The translations under genes were made by a program, and so were the position numbers. A DNA stretch of 64,000 bases from CAZBJJ01 sp964492245 (GTDB lineage Bacteria > Spirochaetota > Spirochaetia > Treponematales > Breznakiellaceae): the NCBI GenBank assembly GCA_964492245.1, contig CAZBJJ010000003.1, positions 1-64,000 of the forward strand, given 5' to 3'. Positions 41,512-50,989 of this stretch are shown piece after piece (position 1 is the stretch's first letter; every line of letters begins with the position of its first letter). The notes under the pieces were generated by a model that saw only the letters and a program-made list of their open reading frames with translations, did not search any database and had not been told where the DNA came from.

Positions 41512-42672
41512 TTAAGAAACCGTGGACATAGCCCGTAACGTGGCTATTACCCCAGGTACATTCTCTAAAATATAGTCAATTTCATCTTTGGTTGTGTCTC
41601 GCCCCATCGAAAAGCGTATTGAGCCATGCGAGAGCTCCGGTCCCAGCCCGGTGGCCATAAGCACATGCGAGGGGTCGAGGCTGCCCGATGCACAGGCAGA
41701 TCCCGTAGAGGCGGCAATGCCCAAGAGGTCTAAATGGAGCAAAATTGCCTCGCCCTCCGCCCCCGGAAAAGAGACATTTAGGGTATTGGGCAATACTTGG
41801 CTTTCGTGCCCATTTATTCTGATGGCGGGAACAGCCTTTAGCAGTTCTGTTTTAAAATATTCGCGCAATTCGGTCATTTTTTTGCCATACTCGGCCAATT
41901 CTTTTTTTGCCAACTCAGCTGCCAGGCCAAAGCCATAAATTGCCGTTGTATTACTGGTGCCCGCCCGCAGTCCCCCTTCCTGGTGGCCACCCCTTATTAA
42001 GGGCTCAAGAGGACTGTGTTTTTTATGATACAGTGCCCCCACTCCCTTGGGGCCATATATCTTGTGGGCAGAAAGACTCAGATAGTCCACCCCCAGCTCT
42101 TGCACAGAAACGGGCAGTTTGCCAACTGCCTGTACCGCATCGGTATGAAAAAGGGCCCCCACTTTGTGAGCCTGAGCCGCTAAAAGAGGAATATTCTGTA
42201 TGCTGCCAATTTCGTTGTTCGCCAGCATTATCGATACTAAGAGCGTTTTATAGCTCAGGGCCGATGTATAGGCAGATATATCCACCATGCCCGCCGCATC
42301 GACGGGGAGGCGAATGAGGGTGAAGCCCGATTTTTCCAATTCGGCTGCGGCATTTAGAACGCAGGGATGCTCAATGGTAGAAATAATAATTTCTTTGCGC
42401 CCCCGTTTTTCTCCCTCCTTGCGCATTGCCTGGAAAACCATATTGTTGGATTCCGAGCCACCAGAGGTAAATAAGATTTCTTCACTTTGGGCAGCAATGA
42501 GGTCGGCCACCTGCGAGCGGGCCTGTTCTAAAAGCTTGGCCGCCTGGCGCCCTTCCTCGTGCATACTTGAGGCATTGGCAAACATATCGAGCCGCTCAAT
42601 GAGCAGCTGTTTTACCTCGCTTCGTAGAGCAGTGGTTGCGTTGTTGTCCATGTAAATGCGCGGTCTTTTCAT
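41512..42672 (-). CDS. iscS: Cysteine desulfurase (IscS/NifS)
   Basis: A 386-aa PLP enzyme. The PLP-binding Lys204 is in LSAHKIYGPKG, and the persulfide-forming Cys327 is in STGSACASG. ATG 42672 with AAGGAA upstream is preferred over a TTG two codons earlier. It lies between mnmA and the scaffold gene, so it should feed sulfur to both Fe-S assembly and tRNA thiolation. Confidence 0.95.
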   Translation of the reverse strand: MKRPRIYMDNNATTALRSEVKQLLIERLDMFANASSMHEEGRQAAKLLEQARSQVADLIAAQSEEILFTSGGSESNNMVFQAMRKEGEKRGRKEIIISTIEHPCVLNAAAELEKSGFTLIRLPVDAAGMVDISAYTSALSYKTLLVSIMLANNEIGSIQNIPLLAAQAHKVGALFHTDAVQAVGKLPVSVQELGVDYLSLSAHKIYGPKGVGALYHKKHSPLEPLIRGGHQEGGLRAGTSNTTAIYGFGLAAELAKKELAEYGKKMTELREYFKTELLKAVPAIRINGHESQVLPNTLNVSFPGAEGEAILLHLDLLGIAASTGSACASGSLDPSHVLMATGLGPELSHGSIRFSMGRDTTKDEIDYILENVPGVIATLRAMSTVS

Positions 42673-42732
42673 CTGCAATTCCTTTGCTGCGATAATATCG
42701 CAAAGCCCTTTCTTTTGCTATATCATTTCGTA

Positions 42733-43941
42733 TTACGATGTAATGGCGGCATCGATAATGGCGGCCCCAACGACCACCATTGTCTGCCCTTCCCGTTGAA
42801 CTGGGCTAGTAAAGACATAGGAATTTTCCTCTGCCTCTTGCAGGGGCAGGTAAATGCCTACCGACTGTCCAGGGCTCACCGAGCGCTGAGCTGTATCAAA
42901 TATGACCTCTATACTGCCGTCTTCCATGGGCCTGATATGGGCGGGCACAGCGGGGCTGGCCAGTCGAATTTTTACCAGAGCCCTAAAGGCCCTGCCTGGC
43001 TCGGGTGGAAAGCCATGTTGCCAAAGAGTCTGCGAGGCTTTTAAGCCTGTGGCAAATAGGCTCTCGCTATTGCCCACTATTACCTCGTTGCGCCCAGCAT
43101 CGAGGGCCCTTACATACAGGGGCTTTGAATCCAGGCTTAAACCTAGGCCTCGGCGCTGGCCAATGGTGTAGTATTCCAGACCGCGGTGCCGCCCAATTAT
43201 CCGCCGCTCACCCAGCCCATCTTCTAAAACAAAATTGCCCTCTGCCCCACCCTGCCCGCCAAAAATAAGGGGCAAGTCTTCGCGAGCGGCAAAGTCCTGG
43301 CTGTCTGGCTTGTCTGCCGCTTCCAGCCCCCGCTCCTTGGCCATCTGGCGCACCTTCTGCTTGCTCATACCCCCTAGGGGAAAGACGATGGTTTTTAAGA
43401 CCTGGCTTGGCAGGCGCTGCAAAAAATAGGACTGGTCCTTTGGGTTATCTAGAGCACTGCCAATATAGCAGATATTTTCTGAGTTCTGGAAAAGCCGCAC
43501 ATAGTGGCCAGTGGCATAGTAATCAAATTCAATTCCCCGCTCTTTTAAGGCAGCCGGTAGAAGGCCGAATTTTAATACTGGATTGCAGCGCAGACAGGGA
43601 TTGGGCGTGCGCCCAGAGAGGTATTCCTGGCGAAAATAATCGAGGACCTCGCTTTCGTAGACGGCCGAAAGGTCTATATGGTACCAGGGGGCTCCTAGGG
43701 CATTGCACAATCGCTTACAGGCCTGGGCGTCGGCCTCCTCGCCCCCCGAAAAACAGGAGCCCCTGCCCCCCTCTCCCAGCGGATAGGAGGTGTTTGTCTG
43801 CATAGTAAGGCCTATAATCTTACAACCGGCCTCATTTAAAATATGGGCGCAAAGACTTGAGTCCACCCCGCCCGAGAGGGCCACCGCAACGGTGGAGCCG
43901 GGAGGAGGTAGGGCTTTAAGTTGTAAGCTTGTCATACTCAT
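42733..43941 (-). CDS. mnmA: tRNA-specific 2-thiouridylase MnmA (variant active site)
   Basis: A 402-aa protein that thiolates U34 of Glu, Gln and Lys tRNAs. The PP-loop SGGVDS is at 23-28 and the TIGQRRGLGL motif is present. The first catalytic Cys is at NPCLRCN (Cys116, Cys119, a CxxC). The second, persulfide Cys of the usual DSxxICF motif is replaced: here DSQDFAARED has Ala218. There is no Shine-Dalgarno; TATTAT ends 8 nt before the ATG. It is upstream of iscS and the scaffold gene. Confidence 0.93.
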   Translation of the reverse strand: MSMTSLQLKALPPPGSTVAVALSGGVDSSLCAHILNEAGCKIIGLTMQTNTSYPLGEGGRGSCFSGGEEADAQACKRLCNALGAPWYHIDLSAVYESEVLDYFRQEYLSGRTPNPCLRCNPVLKFGLLPAALKERGIEFDYYATGHYVRLFQNSENICYIGSALDNPKDQSYFLQRLPSQVLKTIVFPLGGMSKQKVRQMAKERGLEAADKPDSQDFAAREDLPLIFGGQGGAEGNFVLEDGLGERRIIGRHRGLEYYTIGQRRGLGLSLDSKPLYVRALDAGRNEVIVGNSESLFATGLKASQTLWQHGFPPEPGRAFRALVKIRLASPAVPAHIRPMEDGSIEVIFDTAQRSVSPGQSVGIYLPLQEAEENSYVFTSPVQREGQTMVVVGAAIIDAAITS

Positions 43942-43949
43942 ACACGACT

Positions 43950-43978
43950 ATAATAGTAGGTTATTCAAAGCAAGACAA
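43950..43978 (-). promoter_or_regulatory. mnmA promoter, apparently leaderless
   Basis: On the minus strand, TTGTCT (43973-43978), a 17-nt spacer and TATTAT (43950-43955), then 8 nt to the ATG. Confidence 0.6.
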
Positions 43979-44094
43979 TACCTTTGGCGGGGCAAAGGCA
44001 TAAATCTTTGCTCAAATTTACTAAAACTGCTAGAATAAAGAACACTATCCGCGATATACTGCGATATATTACAAGAATTTACAAGGAGTTTCGC

Positions 44095-46068
44095 ATGGCC
44101 CCATCATACCACCCAGATCTTAATTTCGAGTTGGGGGATGCCGATTTTTTATGTACTGCCGAGGGCCTGCCCGAAATTGAGCGGGGCGAAATTCTTGCCA
44201 GTCTTTCGAAAATGATTCTTTCGCCCTCTGGTTGGCGGGGGATTTTTTCCAAGGATGGCAGGGACGAGGGAAAGTTGGCCGAAATTGGCCTTTCCCACCG
44301 CTACATTGTGGCTGCAGCGGCCCTCTCTTTTGCTAGTCTTATCCTAAAAGAGAAAGCGATAGAGGATCTGCACATTGTCGTGGCAACCGATAGCCGTCCA
44401 ACAGGCCCGGCCATTGCCAACGATATTCTGCGCTGTCTCTTGGGTCTTGGGCTGCGGGTTTCGTACAGCTCAATTACCGCGATTCCCGAGCTCATGGCCT
44501 GGTGCCGCAGCGATGCCCTAGGGCATGCACATTGCGATGGCTTTATCTATGTCTCTGCCAGCCACAATCCTATTGGGCACAATGGCTTAAAATTTGGCTT
44601 AAGCGATGGCGGGGTGCTCGAGGGCGCTTTGGCACATCAATTAATTGATAATTTTCGAAGGAGCCTAGAAGACGAGGCCTTTTTGCCATCGCTTCGACAG
44701 CTCTTGGCCCGCTGTAGTAGCAGCGCTTTAAAAAGTGTCTTTGCCGGTGTGCGCGATGCAAAGCGACAGGCCCTTTCGGCCTATAAGCTTTTTACACGCC
44801 GGGTAATTGCCGACAGCGAGGACTTAAAAGAGCAGGATAATTTTTTAGACAATCTGCAGGAGGCAATTCAAAAAAGCCCCATTGCGGTGGCAATAGACTT
44901 TAATGGGTCTGCCCGGGCCCAGAGTATTGATGTTGCATTTCTGGAAGACTTGGGCATTGCCGTCCAAAGCATTCACAGTGTGGCCGGGGAGATAGCTCAC
45001 CGCATTGTGCCCGAGGGCATTTCGCTGGAGCCGGTGGCCCAGCTTTTAGAGAGCTCGCATCGCAAGGACGAGCGTTTTATTCTGGGATATATGAGCGACT
45101 GCGATGGCGACCGGGGCAATCTTGTTATTTACGACGAAAATCTGGGGCGCACGCGGGCCCTGGAGGCCCAGGAAGTTTTTGCCTTGGCTCTTTTGGGGGA
45201 GTTGAGTTTTCAATTGTGGCAAAATTCCCCTGGGCAGAGCGCAGTAGTGCTAAACGATCCCACTTCGCTGCGCAGCGATAGCATTGCAAGGCCGTTGGGG
45301 GCCCAGGTGTTTCGGGCAGAGGTCGGCGAAGCGAATGTGGTTAATTTGGCAGCGGCAAAGCGCAAAGAGGGCTATTCAATTAAATTTTTGGGCGAGGGCG
45401 CGGCAGGCGGTGTTATTACCCACCCTTCTGCAGTGCGCGACCCACTAAATACGCTCTTTGCCCTTTTAAAGCTCCTGCTTATTCGCCGCAGCGAGCGCGG
45501 GCCAGGACTTTTTGAGCTCTGGTGCATAAAAAGTGGCCAGGCTGATAGCTACCGCGAAGATTTCACCCTTGGCGATATTTTATTGAGCTTACCCAAATTT
45601 TCTACCACGGCAGCCTACGAAGACAGGGCCCTTTTGCACATTGGCAGTTCCAGCCAAGAAAATTTAAAAAGAAAGTTTGAAGCTATTTTTATCCGACAGT
45701 GGAAAGAGAAGAAGGCCTATTGGGAAAAAAAGGCTCAATTGGCGTCCTGGCAGGCCAGTGCGTATAATGGAATTGAAGAGCGAGTGCTACAAAACAACTT
45801 TGCCCAAAGTGGCAAGGGGGGCTTGCGCATTCTCTTTAAAGATAGCCAGGGCAGGGAACGGGCCTTTATTTGGATGCGGGCCTCGGGTACCGAACCGGTG
45901 TTTAGAATAATGGCAGAATATGGCTGGCCCGAGGTAACCGAGGATGCCAGCGAGGTAAAAAACAGCGAGATAGAGGCAGAACTTCTGGCCTGGCTTAGGG
46001 CCATGATCGAAGAAGCAGATACGAATGGGCAGGACCCAATTGGTGTGGAGGATGGGAATGGGAATTAG
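44095..46068 (+). CDS. Phosphohexomutase (phosphoglucomutase/phosphomannomutase family)
   Basis: A 657-aa alpha-D-phosphohexomutase. The phosphoserine loop SASHNPIGHNG, the metal loop SDCDGDRGN and the C-terminal phosphate-binding RASGTEPVFRI are all present. It is longer than bacterial PGM/PMM (about 450-580 aa) because of inserts in the second and third domains. A role upstream of ManC or in glucose-1-phosphate metabolism is plausible. ATG 44095 follows AAGGAG; an in-frame extension to 43984 is rejected. It overlaps the next gene by 11 nt. Confidence 0.88.
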   Translation: MAPSYHPDLNFELGDADFLCTAEGLPEIERGEILASLSKMILSPSGWRGIFSKDGRDEGKLAEIGLSHRYIVAAAALSFASLILKEKAIEDLHIVVATDSRPTGPAIANDILRCLLGLGLRVSYSSITAIPELMAWCRSDALGHAHCDGFIYVSASHNPIGHNGLKFGLSDGGVLEGALAHQLIDNFRRSLEDEAFLPSLRQLLARCSSSALKSVFAGVRDAKRQALSAYKLFTRRVIADSEDLKEQDNFLDNLQEAIQKSPIAVAIDFNGSARAQSIDVAFLEDLGIAVQSIHSVAGEIAHRIVPEGISLEPVAQLLESSHRKDERFILGYMSDCDGDRGNLVIYDENLGRTRALEAQEVFALALLGELSFQLWQNSPGQSAVVLNDPTSLRSDSIARPLGAQVFRAEVGEANVVNLAAAKRKEGYSIKFLGEGAAGGVITHPSAVRDPLNTLFALLKLLLIRRSERGPGLFELWCIKSGQADSYREDFTLGDILLSLPKFSTTAAYEDRALLHIGSSSQENLKRKFEAIFIRQWKEKKAYWEKKAQLASWQASAYNGIEERVLQNNFAQSGKGGLRILFKDSQGRERAFIWMRASGTEPVFRIMAEYGWPEVTEDASEVKNSEIEAELLAWLRAMIEEADTNGQDPIGVEDGNGN

Positions 46069-46588
46069 GGGAGAAATTTTTTCCAGGGCTGTGCAACTGG
46101 ATAAACGCAGTTATTTTTTTAATGTCAAGGAGAATCGTTTTGGCGATTTATACCTCAACATTGTCGAAAGCAGGAACAAGGATTCTGGTGGCTTCGATCG
46201 TCAGTCGATTATTCTCTTTTCCGAGGATTTAAAAGAATTTTTAAGCGGCTTCGACGAGGCCCTCAATGTTCTGGAAAAGGCAAACCGCGACAAAAACAGA
46301 AAACCTGTAGCTAAGCTGTCCTCGAGCGAAAAGGGTCCGGCGGGAAGGCAGGGGGGCAAGACCCAAAGGCCTCGCGGCCGAGCGGACGGACGCCCAGAGG
46401 GGCGACCTACTGGCCGAACCGAGGGGCGCCCTACTGGCCGAGCCGAGGGGCGACCCGCCGGCCGAACCGAGGGGCGACCTACTGGCCGAACCGAGGGGCG
46501 ACCTACTGGCCGAACCGAGGACAAGCGCAGCCCAGGGGCTAAGGCCCAAAGGCCCCGCGTTCGGGCCGTGCGAAAGGACAGCAAATAG
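46058..46588 (+). CDS. PUR-alpha (DUF3276) nucleic-acid-binding protein with Gly-Arg repeat tail
   Basis: A 176-aa protein. Residues 1-75 are a bacterial PUR domain (GEIFSRAVQLDKRSYFFNVK; FGDLYLNIVESR), the family of Borrelia BpuR, which binds DNA and RNA. Residues about 90-176 are a basic tail built from GRPTGRTE-type units encoded by 24-bp DNA repeats, reminiscent of RGG boxes. ATG 46058 is preferred because GGAG lies 7 nt upstream. It is coupled to the phosphohexomutase gene by overlap. Confidence 0.85.
   Translation: MGIRGEIFSRAVQLDKRSYFFNVKENRFGDLYLNIVESRNKDSGGFDRQSIILFSEDLKEFLSGFDEALNVLEKANRDKNRKPVAKLSSSEKGPAGRQGGKTQRPRGRADGRPEGRPTGRTEGRPTGRAEGRPAGRTEGRPTGRTEGRPTGRTEDKRSPGAKAQRPRVRAVRKDSK
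46399..46518 (+). repeat. Five 24-bp tandem repeats in the PUR-alpha tail
   Basis: Five consecutive 24-bp units (core GGGGCGACCTACTGGCCG) with few mismatches, each encoding about EGRPTGRT. The array probably varies in copy number between strains. Confidence 0.92.
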
Positions 46589-46616
46589 GGCCAGCACTAT
46601 GCCCTACAGGCCAGCT

Positions 46617-47174
46617 CTATATTTTTACGGAAAAGCTCATCCGCTGGATGGGCGAGGGACCGAAGTGGGCAATAGCCTGGCGGTGCGCCAGCGTGGGATA
46701 GCCCTTGTGCTGGGCAAAACCATAGTCGGGGTATATCCAGTCCCAGCGGAGCATGGCCCGGTCCCTCGCCGTTTTCGCTAAAATACTTGCCGCCATCACC
46801 TCGGGAACCAAGGCATCGGCCCGCACTAGGGCCCGCACCGGCCCATCAATATTGGGGCAAATATTGCCATCGACCACAATGTCCTGAACCAAGGCCTGAG
46901 CCGGAGCTTCCAGCTCTAACCAGGCCCGCCGCATTGCCAAAAGGCTGGCTTGCAAAATATTTAGCTGGTCAATCTCTTGGGCGCTGGCCCAGGCAAGACC
47001 CCAAAAAAGGGCGTTCTGCATAATATGGGCACAGAATTCTTCCCGCCGGCGGGGCGAAAGTTTTTTAGAGTCGTTCAGGCCCTCTGTGTGAAAATGGGGG
47101 CCCAGCACCACCGCTGCAGCACATACTGGACCAGCTAAGGGGCCACGCCCGGCTTCGTCGATACCGCAGATCAT
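46617..47174 (-). CDS. rnhB: Ribonuclease HII
   Basis: A 185-aa RNase HII starting MICGIDEAGRGPLAGPV with the catalytic Asp-Glu pair, plus later acidic ligands. It removes ribonucleotides from DNA. The ATG follows the stop of the upstream gene directly (TAGATG), so translation is probably coupled. Confidence 0.95.
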   Translation of the reverse strand: MICGIDEAGRGPLAGPVCAAAVVLGPHFHTEGLNDSKKLSPRRREEFCAHIMQNALFWGLAWASAQEIDQLNILQASLLAMRRAWLELEAPAQALVQDIVVDGNICPNIDGPVRALVRADALVPEVMAASILAKTARDRAMLRWDWIYPDYGFAQHKGYPTLAHRQAIAHFGPSPIQRMSFSVKI

Positions 47175-50100
47175 CTATTGGCCATCAATACGAAAGGAAT
47201 TTGCCCGACCAGCCCGCGAATAGCGAGCATTAAAAAGCCCTAGGTCTTCGTCGGCCCAGACCTCGTCGTACAACAGGGCCCAGTTTATAAATTCATTGCC
47301 CATAACAGAGCCGGGCAAGGGGCTTAGGCCTGCAAATATCTGCGAAAAATTCGAGCTGTTTGAAAACTTAGAGCCACTGTTAAAAGCAATGCGATTATTT
47401 TCCACAGTAGGAAATGTACCAATTATTTCGAAGGCGCGGCCCAGCCCCGAGGCCTGGCAATTCAATTGGGAGCCGGAAAACGTTGCCTGTACATTTTTTA
47501 GGGTAAACATAAGTACATCGCGGCCGTGAACACTGATCTCGCTGTCGACAATTTGGCAGGAGCCACCCTGGGCATCGATAAGGCGGCCGAGGTCCTCGGC
47601 AAAGAGGGTAAAGCCGCTTTCAGAAAAACTGACCTGCGAATCTTTAAAAACCATGGCCCGCACAAAGCGACCGACATTTAAGCTTAAGCGAATGCGTCGC
47701 CCCTCCAATTGGGAGCGCTCGAGGTAGATGCTGTTCTGTTCTGGCAAGACCAGACTGCCCGGATACTGGCCAAGAATGCAATCGTTTAAAAAAATCTTGG
47801 CATCCTTTGCCTCAATTGCCTGCTGACCGCTGGTAAACATTGAAAAACTGGCTTCTAAATTGAAGTTGCTGCCCGAAATAAGGGGGCCAGCACTTCGAAA
47901 TTGGGTTCGCAAAAGGGTAAGGCGGGACGAGCTGGCAATATTTAGTAGGCTGTTCTGGCGCAGGATGTCCGAGCGCAGGGATATATCGCTTATTTTTACC
48001 GCCCGATTTTTTATAATGAGGGAACTTGTTCCCCCCAGAACTATTTCGCTGGGGCGGGCTGTTTTTTTCCAGTTCTCGTCATAGCCGCCATCCAGCCAAA
48101 AACAGGCAGCCTCTTCCAGCAGGGGAATATCGATGTCTTTGTCTATTGTATAGGTCCCGCCCTTTAAAGCTATCCTTGTTTTTTTAAGGCGTTGAATGTT
48201 TTCGAGGGCCTGATGTAGGCGGGCGTAGGGTCGCTGGCGCGAACCATCGCTTTGGGCTGTGGGTGCAGCCTGCGGATCTACATAAATACTGCTATAGTCC
48301 ACGGTAAAGCTGCCACTAAGCTCGGCGCTCTCGTTGCCGGCCCCATCGCGGGCACGCAGAGTATAATGTATATTGATGGGGCTCTGGTTATTGCCTTCGA
48401 ATATTACTGGCCAACTATCCAGGCTGTGTTCTTTGCGCTGCCCCCCATCTGGGCTGCTGTATAGACTTCCCACAAGGGGAAATTCGCTAAGCACCGAAAA
48501 CTCTGCCGCATGTTCCAGCCAAGCCCCCGATTCTGGGCCCTGTACTACAGGCTCTGGGGGAGCTCTGCGGTCCACTAACCAGCTGCCCAGCTTGATACCG
48601 CCGGGCCCCAGGACCCGCACTTCAATCTCTTCGTCTTCGGCTGCCTGTATATTCAATATTTCTCCCTTTGGCAACAAAAAGACTTCTTCCCAAGACTGAT
48701 GGTCCCCAGGCCCCAAGGATTGTATCTCTATGCTAAAAAGCTGACCATTGCCATCGATCTGCAAAGGGGTGTTGGCAATTAAGGGCCGCTCTTTATGTAA
48801 AAATGCGCCCTGGCCAAGCTCTTGTAAGCCCAAAAATTCAAGGCTCTGCAACCTTGGCTTTTCCTTCCCGGTAAGGCTCGGGCCATCCATCCATTCGAGC
48901 CGGCCGGGGCCCATTGGTAGAGCCAGGACTTGCCGGCCCCGCTGCCACCCCTGCTCACCTTCATAGGTGGCAGTGTCGGTGGGCACATAGCGCCATAGGG
49001 CCCGCTCTGGCGCATTTTTCCAATTGAGCAAACGCAGACTCTCGGCCTGGATAAGCTCAATATCAGCCTCGGCCCCATCCACGGAAAGCAATTCCCGACG
49101 AATTCCAGTGCGCCCGGGGGCCTCGGCCAATGGGGGTATTGAACCCAGAGGCAGTATAAATCGCCACATTGCACGGCCACTGGAACGGCTCAATACAAGG
49201 GCCTTTCGCCTGAATGGTCCATCCAGGGCTGGAAGGGCCAATGGACCACGCCGCGTTGGGGGGCTGTAGCGTGGCGCCCAGGTTGCCCCCTCGTTAACTA
49301 TGGCCAGCGCATCTGCCCAGTCTCGTGTATAGGCCAAGGGTATGTCTGCCTCTTCTACCTGCCCTTCGCCGCGCTCAAGCTCGCCTAAAAAGCCAAGCTC
49401 CTCGGCCTCTTCTTCCTGCACGGCAAAGCGCAGTTCACTGCGCTCAATATGGCCCTCCTCCGTTTTGGCCATCACCCTTAAAAATACTGTGCCCTGGCGA
49501 TCGATAAGAACTGGCTTTGAATAATGTAAGGCACCCGGAAGGGCAGGATCTGAACCATCGACGGTGTAGCGAATTTCGCTAAAGCCTTTTTGTGCTATAG
49601 CGAGGGTCTGGCGGTTTGCCCAGAGCCCGGGCACGGGGTTTATAAGTTGAAGGCGCCGAGAGCTTTCCTCTTTTATGAGGAGCTCGCTCTCGTTGCCGGC
49701 AGAGTCCACCGCCCAGGCGATAAAGGCAAAGGAGTTTGCGGGAAAAACCATGTCTTCGCAGAGCTCTTGAGGGCGAGCTGGCAAACAGGGCCCCTGTTCC
49801 TGGCAGGCAGCCGTGCTTATAAAATATATTTTGCTGTCGGCAATTGGGGCAAAGACCGGACGCAATCCCCCTTCGCGCATGGGCAGAAAGTCCACATTGG
49901 GCATGGGCGGCGGGGACCGATCTATAACGACCGACCAGCGCAGATTTTCTGCAGCCGTGGCCGTGGCCGTGGCGGATCCAACTGCGGTCGCAGTCAGCAA
50001 AAAGCGTTCGGCACGGATATCAAAAAAACGCTCCTGCCCCACCGGGCAGTCAAGTTCCACATTGGCCGGCCCCGCCCCCGAATAGACCTCGTGGCCATTT

Positions 50101-50318
50101 ACCGAAAGCCGCAGAAACTGCCCATCGGGGACACTGAACCAGAGTGAACGCTCGTCGGGAAAAATACCCTCTTCTATATTACTTTTAATGCCAAGGCCCT
50201 GCCTAAGCTCGTCGGCAAAGATGCCTTGGCCCGATAGCCCAAAATGGATAAGGCAGACAAGCACAAAAGAAAAGCTTAAAACTCCCGTCGACCCTCTGGA
50301 CAGCCTCGTCTTTTTCAT
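47175..50318 (-). CDS. Large exported surface protein with chitobiase-like and beta-helix domains
   Basis: A 1047-aa protein with a signal peptide (about residues 1-35). Around residues 235-300, IRYTVDGSDPALPGALHY resembles the CHB_HEX_C beta-sandwich. After about residue 685, IYVDPQAAPTAQSDGSRQRPYA starts a DUF1565-like right-handed beta-helix. Between lie beta-rich regions with Ig-like repeats. Probably outer-surface or periplasmic; no catalytic site is evident. A short ATATAT stretch (from DNA near 49951-49992) is another simple-repeat insertion. It is followed by rnhB. Confidence 0.7.
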   Translation of the reverse strand: MKKTRLSRGSTGVLSFSFVLVCLIHFGLSGQGIFADELRQGLGIKSNIEEGIFPDERSLWFSVPDGQFLRLSVNGHEVYSGAGPANVELDCPVGQERFFDIRAERFLLTATAVGSATATATAAENLRWSVVIDRSPPPMPNVDFLPMREGGLRPVFAPIADSKIYFISTAACQEQGPCLPARPQELCEDMVFPANSFAFIAWAVDSAGNESELLIKEESSRRLQLINPVPGLWANRQTLAIAQKGFSEIRYTVDGSDPALPGALHYSKPVLIDRQGTVFLRVMAKTEEGHIERSELRFAVQEEEAEELGFLGELERGEGQVEEADIPLAYTRDWADALAIVNEGATWAPRYSPPTRRGPLALPALDGPFRRKALVLSRSSGRAMWRFILPLGSIPPLAEAPGRTGIRRELLSVDGAEADIELIQAESLRLLNWKNAPERALWRYVPTDTATYEGEQGWQRGRQVLALPMGPGRLEWMDGPSLTGKEKPRLQSLEFLGLQELGQGAFLHKERPLIANTPLQIDGNGQLFSIEIQSLGPGDHQSWEEVFLLPKGEILNIQAAEDEEIEVRVLGPGGIKLGSWLVDRRAPPEPVVQGPESGAWLEHAAEFSVLSEFPLVGSLYSSPDGGQRKEHSLDSWPVIFEGNNQSPINIHYTLRARDGAGNESAELSGSFTVDYSSIYVDPQAAPTAQSDGSRQRPYARLHQALENIQRLKKTRIALKGGTYTIDKDIDIPLLEEAACFWLDGGYDENWKKTARPSEIVLGGTSSLIIKNRAVKISDISLRSDILRQNSLLNIASSSRLTLLRTQFRSAGPLISGSNFNLEASFSMFTSGQQAIEAKDAKIFLNDCILGQYPGSLVLPEQNSIYLERSQLEGRRIRLSLNVGRFVRAMVFKDSQVSFSESGFTLFAEDLGRLIDAQGGSCQIVDSEISVHGRDVLMFTLKNVQATFSGSQLNCQASGLGRAFEIIGTFPTVENNRIAFNSGSKFSNSSNFSQIFAGLSPLPGSVMGNEFINWALLYDEVWADEDLGLFNARYSRAGRANSFRIDGQ

Positions 50319-50326
50319 TAAAAACC

Positions 50327-50938
50327 TCAGGACTCCTTTAAAATTGGTCCAAGTATATCACGCAATTGCCCATCCTCGTTAAAATAATGCTCTTCCAGCT
50401 CCCCTTCTTTGAGCCCAATAAGTTCATGGCTCATATAGTGAATCCAGTAGTCTTCGTCCTTTATCGATAAATCGTGGCGTCGACACCAGTAATCTGGCTG
50501 AATAGGATGCTGCTCCACCTTGTCGTGAAAATATTTATAGTCGTGAACGGCAATTTTTAAATGATTGCGGGGAATACCTTTTTGCAAAATAATTTTTGCC
50601 AAATGGTTAATCGTGTTGCCAGAATCAAAAATATCATCGACCAAGAGGACCTTGTCGCCATGGCGCAGATAATCCGGCGAATAGGTCCAGCCATCAACCA
50701 TAACCGCAGAGTTCTCGCGCACATCCGTATAGGAGCGAGCCACCACTGCGGCATAGTAAACCGGCCTTTCGTTGCGCCGCACAATCTTAAAATACTCGCT
50801 GATAACATTTCCCAGATATGCTCCGCCGCGCAGCGACACGTAAATGACATCTGGCACAAAGCCATCGCAGTGAATTTGGTGCGCCAATTTGAGCGCCGCA
50901 TTGCGCACCTTGTCGTAGGGTAAAAATTCCTTAATCAT
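50327..50938 (-). CDS. Purine-type phosphoribosyltransferase
   Basis: A 203-aa PRTase. The PRPP loop KVLLVDDIFDSGNTI is clear and an N-terminal VSLRGGAYLGN loop matches the xanthine/hypoxanthine/guanine PRTases. The exact base is not determined. The ATG at 50938 is the start. TAGACT ends 7 nt upstream, with a weak -35, and there is no Shine-Dalgarno. The large surface protein gene follows after 8 nt. Confidence 0.82.
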   Translation of the reverse strand: MIKEFLPYDKVRNAALKLAHQIHCDGFVPDVIYVSLRGGAYLGNVISEYFKIVRRNERPVYYAAVVARSYTDVRENSAVMVDGWTYSPDYLRHGDKVLLVDDIFDSGNTINHLAKIILQKGIPRNHLKIAVHDYKYFHDKVEQHPIQPDYWCRRHDLSIKDEDYWIHYMSHELIGLKEGELEEHYFNEDGQLRDILGPILKES

Positions 50939-50945
50939 AGCTATC

Positions 50946-50951
50946 AGTCTA
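50946..50951 (-). promoter_or_regulatory. -10 element before the PRTase gene
   Basis: TAGACT on the minus strand, 7 nt before the ATG; the -35 position reads TCGTCA at 17 nt. Confidence 0.4.
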
Positions 50952-50989
50952 CACAAGATTTGGCAATTTGACGAGACATTTCTAAAAGT

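Noticed and set aside
42680..42704. Hairpin between mnmA and iscS as a terminator
   Set aside because: Only a 5-bp stem with no T-run; iscS has no other promoter, so cotranscription is more likely.
46399..46518. CRISPR-like array
   Set aside because: Units are directly adjacent with no spacers and lie in a coding frame.
46201..46597. Two minus-strand ORFs rich in Arg-Pro-Val-Gly or Ser-Leu-Gly repeats
   Set aside because: They are mirror images of the 24-bp repeat in the PUR-alpha gene; the plus frame has a recognised domain and a ribosome-binding site.
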